A stretch of DNA of 64,000 nucleotides, taken from contig JAACJK010000163.1 in the NCBI GenBank assembly GCA_013368325.1, positions 3,648,437 to 3,712,436 on the forward strand, written 5' to 3'. Source of the stretch: Ephemerocybe angulata (Eukaryota; Basidiomycota; Agaricomycetes; Agaricales; Psathyrellaceae). Of the stretch, positions 24,912-36,177 are shown one piece after another. How positions within the stretch are numbered: the stretch's first letter is position 1; each line of letters starts with the position of its first letter. Below the pieces are notes generated by a model that was not told the DNA's origin, ran no database searches, and was given only the letters and a program-made list of their open reading frames with translations. The translations under genes were made by a program, and so were the position numbers.

Positions 24912-25503
24912 TCAGAAAAAAGATATCTTATGCTGCTGGCTGCGCTTAACGAAAAGATGGTAGGCGGCTCTTTCGTTCTCCGCAACTTCCAACAGGGCTT
25001 CGGCATGGGCGCCTGCATGATACTCCGCGCATTCCCTGTACAGGCCCGGTCAAAATGGAAGTGGTTGGAGGAAAGAAAAGAGACCTGTACCTTCCGTAGT
25101 AGACACCCGGGTTATCGCCCTTGACAACGACCCACCATACGTCTTCTGGGGTTAACCTGGCGCCCGGTTGGTAATGAATCAGGTCCCAACCCATCAGGAC
25201 AATTGTAGGGCGGCGGTTTAGATCCAGGTTGCACCAATCACAGGCACATCCGTTGGGACTTGGGGATGGCGTGCGAGGAAATGGCGAGGGCATGCGTTCA
25301 GGCATAGCCCAGCCCTCCCAGTTACCAAGTTGGGAGTTCCTTGGTATCGACTGCGCCGTGGCTGGTGATGGGACCACCAAGGGGGGAGACCGCCTATCCC
25401 TTTGATTATGGGAAGTAGAGGGACTGGCCACACTTGATGCCTGTGCAATGTGAGCGTGCCCGGCGGGGCGCAATGGCCCCTTCTGCTTTTGGTCAGCGCG
25501 CAA
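24912..25503 (-). CDS. Small protein with RNase H1 N-terminal-like domain (1)
   Basis: Exons 25503-25091 and 25035-24912 (55-nt intron, phase 2) give 178 aa. After a Ser/Pro-rich, basic leader comes CACDWCNLDLNRRP, then the domain: EDVWWVVVKGDNPGVYYGR before the intron and ECAEYHAGAHAEALLEVAENERAAYHLFVKRS after it. The pattern (aromatic-rich strand, NPGVY, later small helix) matches the RNA:DNA-hybrid-binding amino-terminal domain of RNase H1, the domain family also called viroplasmin-like. There is no RNase H catalytic domain. Such stand-alone proteins are common and unexplained in mushroom genomes. The start could lie further upstream. It is tandem with a related gene at 26,396-25,903. Its stop lies 175 bp from the inner end of the left arm. 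Confidence 0.55.
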
Positions 25504-25902
25504 AGCCCTACAGTTCGTCAGTTCATCTGCTTCTTGGCAGAGCCTCAGACGGAACGATCACCGACAAGGGGTTTGGAGATCCTGCGGCGCCTCCCCCTCT
25601 GTGCTGCGTGCTAACCCTGGCGTTACTTTCTCTTCTAATGATAGAGAAAAGGCCACTGCTGAGTATACTTAATCACGCGACGATAGTAGCAGGAAGTGGC
25701 CTACAAAGGCGTGACGACAGAGGCCTGAACGGAAGCCTGGGCAGGGAACGTCCTGGATGTACCATTAAACCGTGACACCACTTGGGAACGGCAAAGGATG
25801 GTTATAGGGCACGCACCTAGGGCGAAAGGGTGCAACATGGTCTGCCGTTCGTACAAGCCTATCATGGAGTTGGAATCTGACTTGGTAAGTCTGAAGAGCC
25901 GC

Positions 25903-26396
25903 TCACCTGTCAGGCGACGGCACAGATTCAGGCCAGGGGCGGATGCGATCTGGGTAGCTATGGAGGAAGTCAGTCAGAGTCACAGAGTTCTCTCGATAGG
26001 ACCGGGATCTCTGATCAGCCTGGTCTCCGACGATAAAACCCCCCTCGAACGGAATGCCAATCTTGAGGCCTTCGGTGCGACGGCGAGGTGACCCCCAATG
26101 GCCTTTCACAACAGCCTCATCCCAGGCAATCTTCGCCGCTTCGAGGCCGTGATATCCTTTCACAGAGGCGGTCGGATACCCATTCGTCAACCAATGGGCG
26201 ACATTCCTGCGGCAAAGTAAGCTGACAGCCGCAATAGCTAGTAGGGTGCTCACCAAGATGGAGTAACGCCCATGAGGCGGCCGGAGAAGACAACGTACGC
26301 CACAAAGCGATTGTCCCCGGCGTATGGCAGATCAGAGAAGCTACGTTGCAACTCTGGTCCATCTGGGAGGATAAACACCCTGTCCAGGATGCCCAT
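25903..26396 (-). CDS. Small protein with RNase H1 N-terminal-like domain (2)
   Basis: Exons 26396-26254 and 26206-25903 (phase 2 intron with gtgagc..ccgcag) give 148 aa. The start is taken at MGILDRVFILPDGPELQR. The domain reads RFVAYVVFSGRLMGVTPSW, the intron falls just there, then NVAHWLTNGYPTASVKGYHGLEAAKIAWDEAVVKG. Strand-turn-helix layout and the WDEA helix agree with the RNase H1 amino-terminal fold. Same orientation as the neighbour at 25,503; the pair probably arose by duplication but is now very diverged. Confidence 0.5.
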
Positions 26397-28246
26397 TGGC
26401 ATTGCGGTTGATTGAGGTTGGCCTTGCCGAGAAGCACCTTCTTGGTTACCTGGGGGTTATGATCAAGAGTTGCTGCGGAGATAAAAGCGGCTCACTGGGC
26501 AGATAGGCGGTATTTCCTTTGAACATTGCGACTAGAGGACACTCAGATAAGGGGAAAGAAAGCAGAGATCCGGCTGGTGAAATTCATATACGCAGTGTCC
26601 TAGGCTTATATGCGCTCTCAAATGGTCATACTATGGTAAGTAAGGCGGCTGCGAAGGGGAGACGCCACTGGCCACAGTACCACATGAAGCGGTTCCCGGT
26701 GGTGCTGCAAGAATTTCGGTCGGTACAAATCTGACTACTTACCAGCTTCCGCCTGGCTGTGCTCCGAGTCATCTTAATAATGAAAATGTTGTGGTTCTTG
26801 CCACGTCAGACTACTCAGCGTCGGGTACTAGTAGCTCCAGCAGAAGGGTTACCGTGCCAATGGCAATGCCCCCGACATTGCCATCTTTAAGGGGTGGGGG
26901 CGGTGACGTGACAGGCTGGCGGATAGGCCCAACTGAGTACTAAGTACAGTCTCAAGGGAGAGGGAGTTCATGAACTAGGGGACCGCGCGCCTAACGTTCA
27001 AGTTGGGGGGATTTCACGATTGAGAGGGAAGTAATGTTTGGGTGCACGAATTTCGATATCCATTGCAAGTATATTTGTATTACGTTGTTTGTAGTCGCCA
27101 CCGGCATCGCTGGTGCGAACGGACACGGGTTTAAGAAGCAAGAGACGTGTTTGTTGCAATTTGAGGCCTTGGACACAGAGTACAGGGGCAAGCAAAGATG
27201 TCGCTCCCTGAATGGAGCATAATTCTTTTTTTTTCCTCCTTATATGACTGTCCATGTTTGTGCGCCACCGACAACCATTTTCGCCAGGACATCACTCCAG
27301 GAATGCCACGAACCGACTCTACCTCCTCATGTAGACAGTGCAACAACGCCTGTAACCACTTTAATAAGTCTACAATCCCACTTTCCAATAGTACGATAGG
27401 CACATACTGGCTTTAGCTGATTCAAAGCGCTTTCATTGACCGTACCTGCTGGTCCGGTAATGTCACCGTCAACCAGCTCACGGTGGTGGAATGGATGCCG
27501 CGGTAAATAAACCTCCTGAAACCACCGCTCGAAGAAAGTCCTTTCGTTTCCCTCTAAAAGAGCATTTCGATAATATACGGCGCTGACGAAGGCTGTGGAT
27601 TTTTCACTCTCTGTAATCTCCCATCGAGGTACATCGGGACTGTGTGTGCAGGTCGAGGGCGTGCAGCGATATAGTGGCATGATGAAGCGGGAGGGTAGGG
27701 CGGAACTTAAAAATGGGAACAGCTCAAGATCTGGAGAGCCTTGTGGTTCAATAGGACCTAGTCAATGGCCCGTGAAAGGGAAGAAGCTATTTGCATTGTG
27801 CAAACTTTCGCCAAGTCAGTGGTGTCCTGACTCCTCTTGCCGAAATATGTCACAACAAGTCATCAGAACGCATTTTTTGCTCAAAATGCATTACAGACTG
27901 CTTTATTCCCCAACGAATCAAGTTTACACGAGTCCGAGTCAGTCGACTGCAATTATGACACGGTCCCTGCCAACGCAAATCATCCGAGTCCCTTTCTTCA
28001 AGTGCGTTTAGCTATAGTGGTAGACTTCTGATCATCATTTATAACAAGAAATTGAGAAAGGAGGGTCAACGTAGGCAGAAACGGAGATTTTAAAAAGAAG
28101 AAAAGGGGGTTTCCCCTTCGCTTCAGCTTTGCTTATGGGAAGCGTCGAAACGTACGTACTATGCCTACAGGTATAGATAAGCTACTGGCATGCAATGCGA
28201 AGTCAAGTCGCAATCACTTACATGCCTACTTTGTTATTGAACCTAC
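26397..28246. other. Unassigned; possible minus-strand exon at 27.33-27.68 kb
   Basis: An open stretch at 27,680-27,460 (-) reads like protein (PRWEITESEKSTAFVSAVYYRNALLEGNERTFFERWF in part) and is followed by a gtacgg donor-like site. No family is recognised. Elsewhere nothing clear. Confidence 0.25.
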
Positions 28247-29455
28247 TCATTGGGAGGACCTTGGATTGGGACGAAGGTGTAGATCTTGAGCTGGAGGTAG
28301 CAATTCGATAGCGCGGGAGGACCGGTTACTCGTGATGACGAGCACAGGGCTGGGCTGTGCGAGAGAGCCAGGAGAAGGAGGCAAAAACTCGAGTTTCTGG
28401 CGCCAGCTGTTCTCCTCTATATCAAACATGTTAGAGTCCTCGATTTCGTCGGGCAGGCTTCCTCCCTCCAGACCAAGGGCCCATGTCCCAGTTGAAGAAT
28501 CCTCGATCTCTTCAGTTGGGCTCAGAGTCTCTTCCAGGCCCCATGCGCTGTGGATAAGAGTGTTGAACGCGCCACCCTCCTCGTGCAAAGTCTGACTCTC
28601 CTCGAAGTCGCCGCATACAGCGGGGTGCGGCGACATCACCACCTGGCGCTCATGGTTATTTCCTTCCAGAGTTGAGCGAAGAATGTCGCTTGATTCAACA
28701 CTCTGGCCCAGGGTTCCTGAGTGGTGTCATTATATCAATCGGATGGGTTTGGTACATGAGCGTACCGGTCAGAGCGAGGGCCGACTCAGCCCTGGAGCTC
28801 CCAGAGTCACAATTCTCAACCTCAGTACACTTCGCTTTTTGGACGGACGAGCGGCGGCGCTTCCTCCAGATATTTCTCGCTTTCGCAAATCTCCACAATC
28901 CAATCCTTCTGGTGTTCGCTGCCTGCCTCTTTGCCGGGGTTCAGGGAGGATGATTTGACCTAGTCCTCCTTCCAGAGTTCGATGAGTCGCCCTGAGATCT
29001 GAAACGAGGCCTTTGAGCGCGTCCAATGTATTGTCCAGCTTTAGCTCCAGGATCTCGCATCTACTTCGTATAGATAACCTAAGAAGTCTTGGTCAGTCGG
29101 TCATCAAGGGTTAAGATTCAACAGGACGATACCTGTTATCAATAAATTCCCCCTCTAAACGACTGATTCTCGCTTCCAGTTGAAACAGAGAGCTTTGAAG
29201 CAAGGTTCCTTGTGTGTTTATTCCTTCGTGACTAGGATGCGACGCGAGTGTCTTGTCGTCCGACGATTGGAGGTCCTCGACGTGGCCTATGACAACCTGT
29301 GAGAAGCTCACGCATCGACGAACAGCTGACTATGCTCACTGTTTCGTTTGGCCTGGTTGCCCACTGGCTCCATAGTATGGAGGATACCACCAGACTCGCG
29401 GGCATCTGCTGTTGTGACTTTGTCGCTTGCTTTCGAGGCTTGCTTCAAGGTAGTC
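28247..29455 (-). CDS. Putative spliced gene with coiled coil, unknown function
   Basis: Pieces in one direction suggest a gene: a possible first exon with MTTLKQASKASDKVTTADARE from about 29,455; an exon ending LFQLEARISRLEGEFIDNR at 29,131 with donor gtatcg; then SRCEILELKLDNTLDALKGLVSDLRATHRTLEGGLG, a heptad-like coiled coil; and an acidic, Ser-rich stretch at 28,642-28,247 (EETLSPTEEIEDSSTGT). The middle junction is in phase; the first is not proven. Function unknown; such coiled-coil proteins often accompany fungal transposons. Confidence 0.35.
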
Positions 29456-30213
29456 ATAGTAAGCACAAAGGATCTCCAATTAGAATCGTGGTGACCATCT
29501 GTACGGTACGGCTGGATCCTATATAATGGGGGTCGATAAACGTTATGACTCGGGGTTGCGTCAGTGAATATATAGATGCAAGGGACCAATTACTATGCCT
29601 GTCGGAAGGCGAAGTGGTTCCTGACTCGGAGACCCCACCACCGTATCCCAGTACTAGTAGTACTGGCGACAAGTCGTACTACTACTGGAGATAACGTCAC
29701 CGAACCTCAAAGGTCAAGGCGTCGGAGCCGACTTGAAGGGGAGATGGAGGGTCTGAGTCGCCAACCAGGCGTTGACTCGGAGGCGTGCCGGCCCCAAAGC
29801 GCCGCGGGGAGTGGCAAGCCTGTCCATCGCGTACACCCTGCCAGAAGGGATACTACTTAGTCTGATAGCAGCATCGATTGAGTTCAAGAAGAAAGAATCG
29901 CCCACTGACAGGCCTGAATCCTGAGTCAACCCGCCAGACTCCAAGCGGCCGCCGCCAAGTTTATTTGGCTGGGCGCCCTGAACCAAACGCCTTTTCATTG
30001 GCGGAATATACTTGAGAACAAATAAGGACATACAATTGTCTGACGACACTGGCAGGAGACTAGTAGACGGGCGCTTAATCCGAACGCACTCAGGCTGCGA
30101 AGGGAAAACCGTGGAGCTGGATTCTTAATAGTGAATCTTAGTACTCATGTTACTCGGGCTCAGGCCGCTTCAGTTTCCGACAGGGGAAGGAGATGTAGTT
30201 CTATATTTCAAGC
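29456..30213. other. Intergenic; near-palindrome at about 29,650
   Basis: The sequence ccagtacta-g-tagtactgg is a 19-bp near-perfect palindrome, followed 15 bp on by tactactactgg. It could be an end of a small transposon, but no partner end or target duplication was found. Confidence 0.3.
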
Positions 30214-30850
30214 CTAATCGTCCAGCGGTGTTAGAACCAAGCAAAATAGATCCAAAAAAGGACTTACGCTCACCCCTGTGGATGGTCTACCTGGACAACG
30301 TAAACACCTGAATCTTGAAGGCGCAACACCTTCCTGTACCAGACCCGAGATCAAGGGCTTCTCAGGGAAGTCCGCCAGAATAGCAGCGACCGAAGGAGAG
30401 CTGATTAAGTTGTACTCCTTAGAGAGCCCGCTACTGTCGCCGCAATTCTCTTCGTTGAGCAACGCTAGACTAGATAAATATAAATCCGAATTTATCAACT
30501 GTAGATCGAAAGTTTTCCCGCCCAAGGCAACAGGAGGCAACTCACAATGCAGTGAAGGATGGGACACTTGATTGGTAATTGACTTTGTTGCGGACATGTA
30601 ACGACTCTGCCACCGCACCGCAACGATGCAGGCTGGGATCGGGTGGGATGGACCATGCGAGAGTCCTGGAAAACTTGAAGTATGTGTGGACGATGGTTAA
30701 GGGCCTCCAGAGCTTGAAGCCCCAGTGCTCAACCACGCTGTAAAGGCGAAGAAAGACGGTGGATAGCGCTTCTTTGGCTTTTAAGATGATCGTCGATTTC
30801 CCAGGACTTGAGAGACTTTTGCTGCTCACCCGTCGAATAACCTTCCCCAC
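30214..30850 (-). pseudogene. Possible transposase remnant
   Basis: On the minus strand the piece SVAAILADFPEKPLISGLV..RFRCLRCPGRP resembles the segment of Plavaka-like transposases where a short hydrophobic strand and DYPE(K/Q) precede a C-x2-C pair. The rest is not alignable by eye. Low confidence. Confidence 0.25.
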
Positions 30851-31463
30851 TGCAAGCCAACTTGTATGCGCAGCATATCATACTACGCCAGGACTCGGGA
30901 CGCCACTGAGTCAGCTGGTCGTAAGGATATCTAGTGACTACTGCAGAAGTTAGGACTGGCTAGGGCGTTAGCATTGTTCTGCATACCAGTCACTGTAGTC
31001 ATTGGGCCAGAAGCGACAGAAGGAACGCAAGGTCCGTCGGGGATTAGAGATTGCACGAGGCAGCAGCGGGGCAGAAATATATGGCCCTACTCTCGCGCGT
31101 CTCGGAGTAAAAAAGGGGGTAACTCGGGGAGGATAGTCCTATATCGGGCCGACGAGCAGGATTATTGGCTAAGTCATGCCTAGCCCTCCTTCTATCTTCA
31201 AACCAACGGTCAAAAATCTTCGGGTAATCCTGTGTTCCCATCCGACCGTTCGGAGGGCTTGCAGCCTATTGCGCGATTAGCAAGTCGGAGTCGGGATATC
31301 TCAATACGAGAGACTCTTTGCTTGAAAGAGAACTTCTGCCATTGACAGTGCGCGTGTCTGGTACCAAGAGGCGTTGCCAGATAAACGAGACAACAACGAT
31401 TGTTTGAACAGACAATAGTATATTGATACAAATACGACGATGGTGAACCTTGCACTAGACGCA

Positions 31464-34400
31464 CTAATTGTAAAGATCGGGTTCGCTGTCGCTCGACTCG
31501 TCTGATTCCTGAAAGGTACTTGGCAGAGGTTGATGAGGGTGCATTCCAGAGGCGCCCATCGGACGGTTGTCATCCTCGTTGCTTTCGTTGTCTGACTTGT
31601 CGTACGATGAGTCGTCCGAGTCCGTGATGTTACCCGCACCGAGAGATTCAGGGCCTAAGTTGCCCTCTTTAGAGACTGGTGCTACGCCGCGTCCTTCCAC
31701 CCTACTATCAAAGGTGTCAACCTCCATCGGCGCCGGACTAGAACTTGCTTTCTTATGCCAATTGTGGGAGTAGATGTGCCCGACCCCCAACCCCCAATGA
31801 AACCTCATCACCATATCACGGTCGACGAAACTGTTGGGATGGGGATCAGCCAGAGTTGACGACAGATAGACCATACGCACCGGTTGACATAGTACTCTTT
31901 ATAATCGCTGCGATTGCGGGCGTATTTTGAGAACAGGCGGATAGTATCCTTATCTTCGTACATCCTCCCCCCTGCGAACCGGGGTACAACGTGAGCACCC
32001 CTCAGAACGTAGGCAGGATCCAGGAAGTCACAAGCTTCGGAGTGGTGAAGAGGCGCCAGGTGTAGGCGATCTAGACGGTTTAAAGACCACGGAAGCTCTC
32101 CAACCCCTGAGTTTGTGTACCATCGAACCCATAGTACATCAAAACGCCTTTTTCTGTAGTCAAGCATTCCGGGCCCTGTGTAGATGATGTTGACATGGAA
32201 TATACCCAGTAAGCGACCGTAGACATATCGAGGAGCTTCCGCGAGTTGGTCAGATTCGCCTAGGTCTTCTTGAGAGCGAAGGCACATGAAATCGCGCCTG
32301 GATGTCGAGGGATTGAGAATGTCGGTCCCTTGAAGACAGTCGTAGGTGCTGTAGAAGACGTGGAGAATTTTGTGGTTGTAAAAGCGCTCGGAGTGAAAGT
32401 GAATGCCATCTGTTCCCAGATCAGGGGGCGAAGTCGAGAGGCTTTCTAAGCCAGGAATGGCGGCGGAGTGATCTTCCGGCTGTAATCGTGCTTCTTGAAG
32501 GAGTTGTTCGATAATACGAGGAAGAAGATGCTGCTTCAGCTTGGGAATAAAGTTCTAAACATAGGATAAACGGCAAACTCATGCGTACGGTATCTGGGAG
32601 CATACCTTCACTGCTAAGTCGTTTGCATTCATGCTGACAAAGCGGCCCATATCGACAGGATGATTTTGCGATTTTCCGATGAAGTAGCGTCCTCCCAGCC
32701 CAGGCCCCCACTGAGTCCAACGCGTCGGGGCACCCTCGTCCGTCGCAGGCGACAATTGACTCCTTAGCTTCCGGATCCGAGCCTGGCGCGTTTGAATGGA
32801 AGACAATTGCCGAGAGACGTTCTTCTTATTTGTCCTCTGGTATCTCCCTTTCGGAAAGCGATGGAACCGCTCTGACTGTAATGGTCCCCGCTCAGCAGTC
32901 AGAAACGCGTCAAAATGCGCCACATACAATTTGAGTTGAGTAGGAGTCCGTTGTCCCGAACCGCCTGATGTAGGAGACTGCGTCGCCGAGGGCGTGAAAC
33001 TTTGGCACGGACAGATTCCAGGTCCGAGGCCTCCGTCCTGAATCAAGATGGTAAACAATCAGTCAAACAGCGTGCGCACGTAAGATTCATACCGTCTGCA
33101 ACTTTAGGTTGTTTGGCACCACGGTTGCCTAGGTGGGTTGAGCAATATATTTTGTTTAACAGACTCAGAGTAGTGGGAGCGCACGCACCTGCTGTCCCAT
33201 CAGCACCCGTTACACCTTCAGTGGTGTCGGTACCCGCCCCCTCAAGCGTCACACCTGAGGTTGAGGCTGGGGCGGGAGCTACTGCCATGCCTCCGGCGCG
33301 AGTCTTACTGGCTTTTCTAGCCTCTCCTCGCTTACGAGCCTCGTACTCTCGCTGGAGCTCGACTGTCGGAAACACAGTGCAAGTTTCAGAGATGAATTCA
33401 CGAGACGCCTTGCCGAGATCTGTTATAAGCGAGTCCATGATGTCCAGCGAGGTGTCAGTATGCAGTTTCATCTTAACCATTGCGTGCCAATGGGCAAGGG
33501 TGAAAAGCAGGCTTTGAACGCGCTCGTCGTGGCTTCCTGGGAATAGGCCTTCAAAGACAGGCATAGCACACTGCATTGGAGACGATTGGATTTGACTACT
33601 GAGCTTGCCGCTGATCAAGACGTGACTTACCTGAAGCATGTCCTCAAAGTCCCTCGCCGCCAATTGCTTCATCTCCGACATGTTATTACGAAAACGACGT
33701 ATTGTATCCCGGCCAAAAGTTGGTAACTGCCGAAACCTGGAAGACGTTCAAATTAGATCAACCTCGAAGCTAGACCGTTGAGTGGTCACAAAGGAGGGGA
33801 AACTTTCCTATAATCCAACACATTCTTTAGACCAGGATCGATGGCATCTAGCAGTCGCCGCAGATGGGAAAAAAGATCCCTCCAAGTGCCCAATTCGACC
33901 TCATGGAGAGGATCCACCGCCGGTAAAGTGAACACGTCAAGACCAAAGCCAGACAGTTTATCCGAGAATGCGTTCTGTGCCCTTGATATAAGCGAAGACT
34001 CTCCTGAGAAGGTCGTAGACCTCACCTGCGCTGGCACCAGTGACGTCGGTTTGAGCAGCTTTTCGACGACATCGGAGTTGACGGCACCGGACTTCTGGTA
34101 TATATGCGCCCTGGCTTTGGCAATCTTCAGTCTTCTGTCATCGTCATCTTTGCGAAGATTGTCCGTTCGGGTATTTCGATCCTCGGCTGTCCCTAGAAGG
34201 TTGAGGTCCGTCTCTGACACCACACATCTAGGGCAAGGGTAGGCTCCATTTTTCCTGACGCCGACAATTGTCATCCTTCCCAGTTCTACAGATTAGCGAC
34301 GTGGTTATCGAAGGCGATCCAGACTTACTTCTCAGGGTAATCTGCAGAATATGTCATAATTCGAGGGTAGAAACGTCGCCTCACTTTATCAGAACACCGT

Positions 34401-36177
34401 ATAACCAGGCCGTGCTGATAGGCATGAACGAATTCTGCGTCGAGGAGGACATTCCATTGCGCATGGAAAAGTTCTCGGTTGACATGAGTCGAAAGAGTGG
34501 AAGGCACTGATTTCTTCCCAGAAAGCTGAGTGTACCAATCAGTAAACTCGTCTGGTAGCTTTGGGTTTTGTCAAAGACCGTGTATTCTCAAGAGGTAGCA
34601 GGAGACTTACGCTCTGAAAGTATGCAATCTCCTCGAAGAGTTTGAGGGAGGGCTTGATCCGCCTGCTCTTCGATTCGTTGCCGAATAAAAGGTAAAGAGG
34701 CCAAATATTTGCTGTGCCAAAATGCGCAGCCGTCGTTTCGTCAGATGCAAACATGAGGCCTAAGACACATCGTGGCAGATCGTCGTCTTCATCCTCCGGC
34801 GGTAACATCTGTTGCTCCGACGGTTACTTTTTTTCTGAATCAGACTCCATGGAAGACATAACAGCTCACCTGGATCTCCTTGTACGCGTCAAGAAAAGCA
34901 GGCGAGTTGTAAAGCTCTCCATACACCCGTACGTCGTCACTATCCTGGTTGGCTCGCCAGCGGAGATCTGAAGGCACGATATGAAGATGCTTATAATTGG
35001 TCGCACTTTGCAGTCGCTCCAAAATAACTGGGACGAGAGGGCGAAACCGGAATTCTGGAATTGTGTAAGGCTGAGGACCCGGATCGATAGACGTGCTGTT
35101 GAAAGGTACGCTGATAGTAACAGGAACAGAGTCCCACGACGTGCCGTCGGAATTCCACTCAGCCGCTGCCACCCCATCCAAATTGGACGACCCAAGTACG
35201 TCATTTATTCGATCCCAGTTCGCTTCTCGCAAATCATTGGGGTTGAAGTCTGCGCCGGTGATAATATTGACCAGAGTAGAGAATGACTCGCGACTCTTCC
35301 CGGAGTCCTCGTTCCAGTACCATTCCCCGAGCTGGAAGGCGCTCAGATTCGGAAACGGATAGAGGGAGGCCAAAGCTGGGCCATCCGTGCCGACTGCGAC
35401 TGAAGCACCGTCAGCCTCTTCCAAAAGATCTTCAGAGGATACATCAAGGTCGGGGTCGTGAGGCTTCGTCTCGAGAGTCCAATACGATTTGTACAGGCCA
35501 AACTCGTTCCTCGCCGTCGACTTCCAAGCCTCTGGATCCAGGACTGTCGAACGCAAACCGAAGTTCGTCGCCGATAGATTGCACGCGGGTGTTGGATTCA
35601 AGGCAGAAAGTGCAGAAAGAAGAGGCGCGGGCGAGGAGGGAGGAGATGATGGAGGGGACGAAGATATTCCAGCCACGGCCATACCTGGCAGATCAATAGG
35701 AATCGCTGATGATAGATCATAGTCCTTAGACCTTTGGAGTGGCTGGCGAACGCGGTGTCCTCTGCCCAATGTTTCAGGCGGAGTGGATGGTGCCTACAAG
35801 GTGTCAGTGGCGCCCTTGACCAACAGTGAAATCGAAGCCAGAGGACTAACGGGAGTACTAGCTCTCTCAGTCTCCTGGGCGGAGGTCACCTCCATCGCGG
35901 GGCCGGCAGATGTGGACGCGTCGCTCCGAGTGAGGCCTGATTCAACATAGTGATCGATTTCCAAGTCGTCTTCTCCATACCAAGCCTCGATGGCGCCCTT
36001 CCCTTTCTTATGCTTTGCCTTCTTAAGATCGTATCGTTGTTTGGCACCTTCCAACCTTTGACCCAGCTGCGTTTTGTACGCCCCGCAAAATCTGAGGTGA
36101 TTTGAATAACTATTTGGTTGGTGGAACAATTTCCCGCAAGTACAGGTCTGTGACCATCCTGGGGCATCGTCGTCCAT
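31464..36177 (-). mobile_element. Plavaka-type (CACTA superfamily) transposase gene, nearly complete
   Basis: At least twelve exons can be joined. Order of landmarks: amino-terminal finger CTCGKLFHQPNSYSNHLRFC; FQLGEWYWNEDSGKSRES; AFLDAYKEIQ; LPPEDEDDDLPRCVLGLMFASD then TTAAHFGTANIWPLYLLFGN; DADYPEK-type SADYPEK followed by YPCPRC; LSGFGLDVFTLPAVDPLHEVELG; FRQLPTFGRDTIRRF; LLFTLAHWHAMVKMKLHTD; RTWNLSVPKFHALGD..IRRFGTTDSYSTQI; NFIPKLKQHLLPRI; FDVLWVRWYTNSG; DYKEYYVNR-FVDRDMVMRFHWGLGVGH; acidic tail to DLYN. This is the cut-and-paste transposase of Plavaka elements. All junctions are in phase and no stop is seen, but the donor after LKNVLDYR (33,807-33,806) reads GA, not GT. Terminal inverted repeats and target duplication were not found by eye. 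An inactive or barely active element is likely. Confidence 0.85.

Noticed and set aside
29640..29700. Near-palindrome ccagtacta-g-tagtactgg as a transposon end
   Set aside because: No matching second end or target duplication was found nearby.
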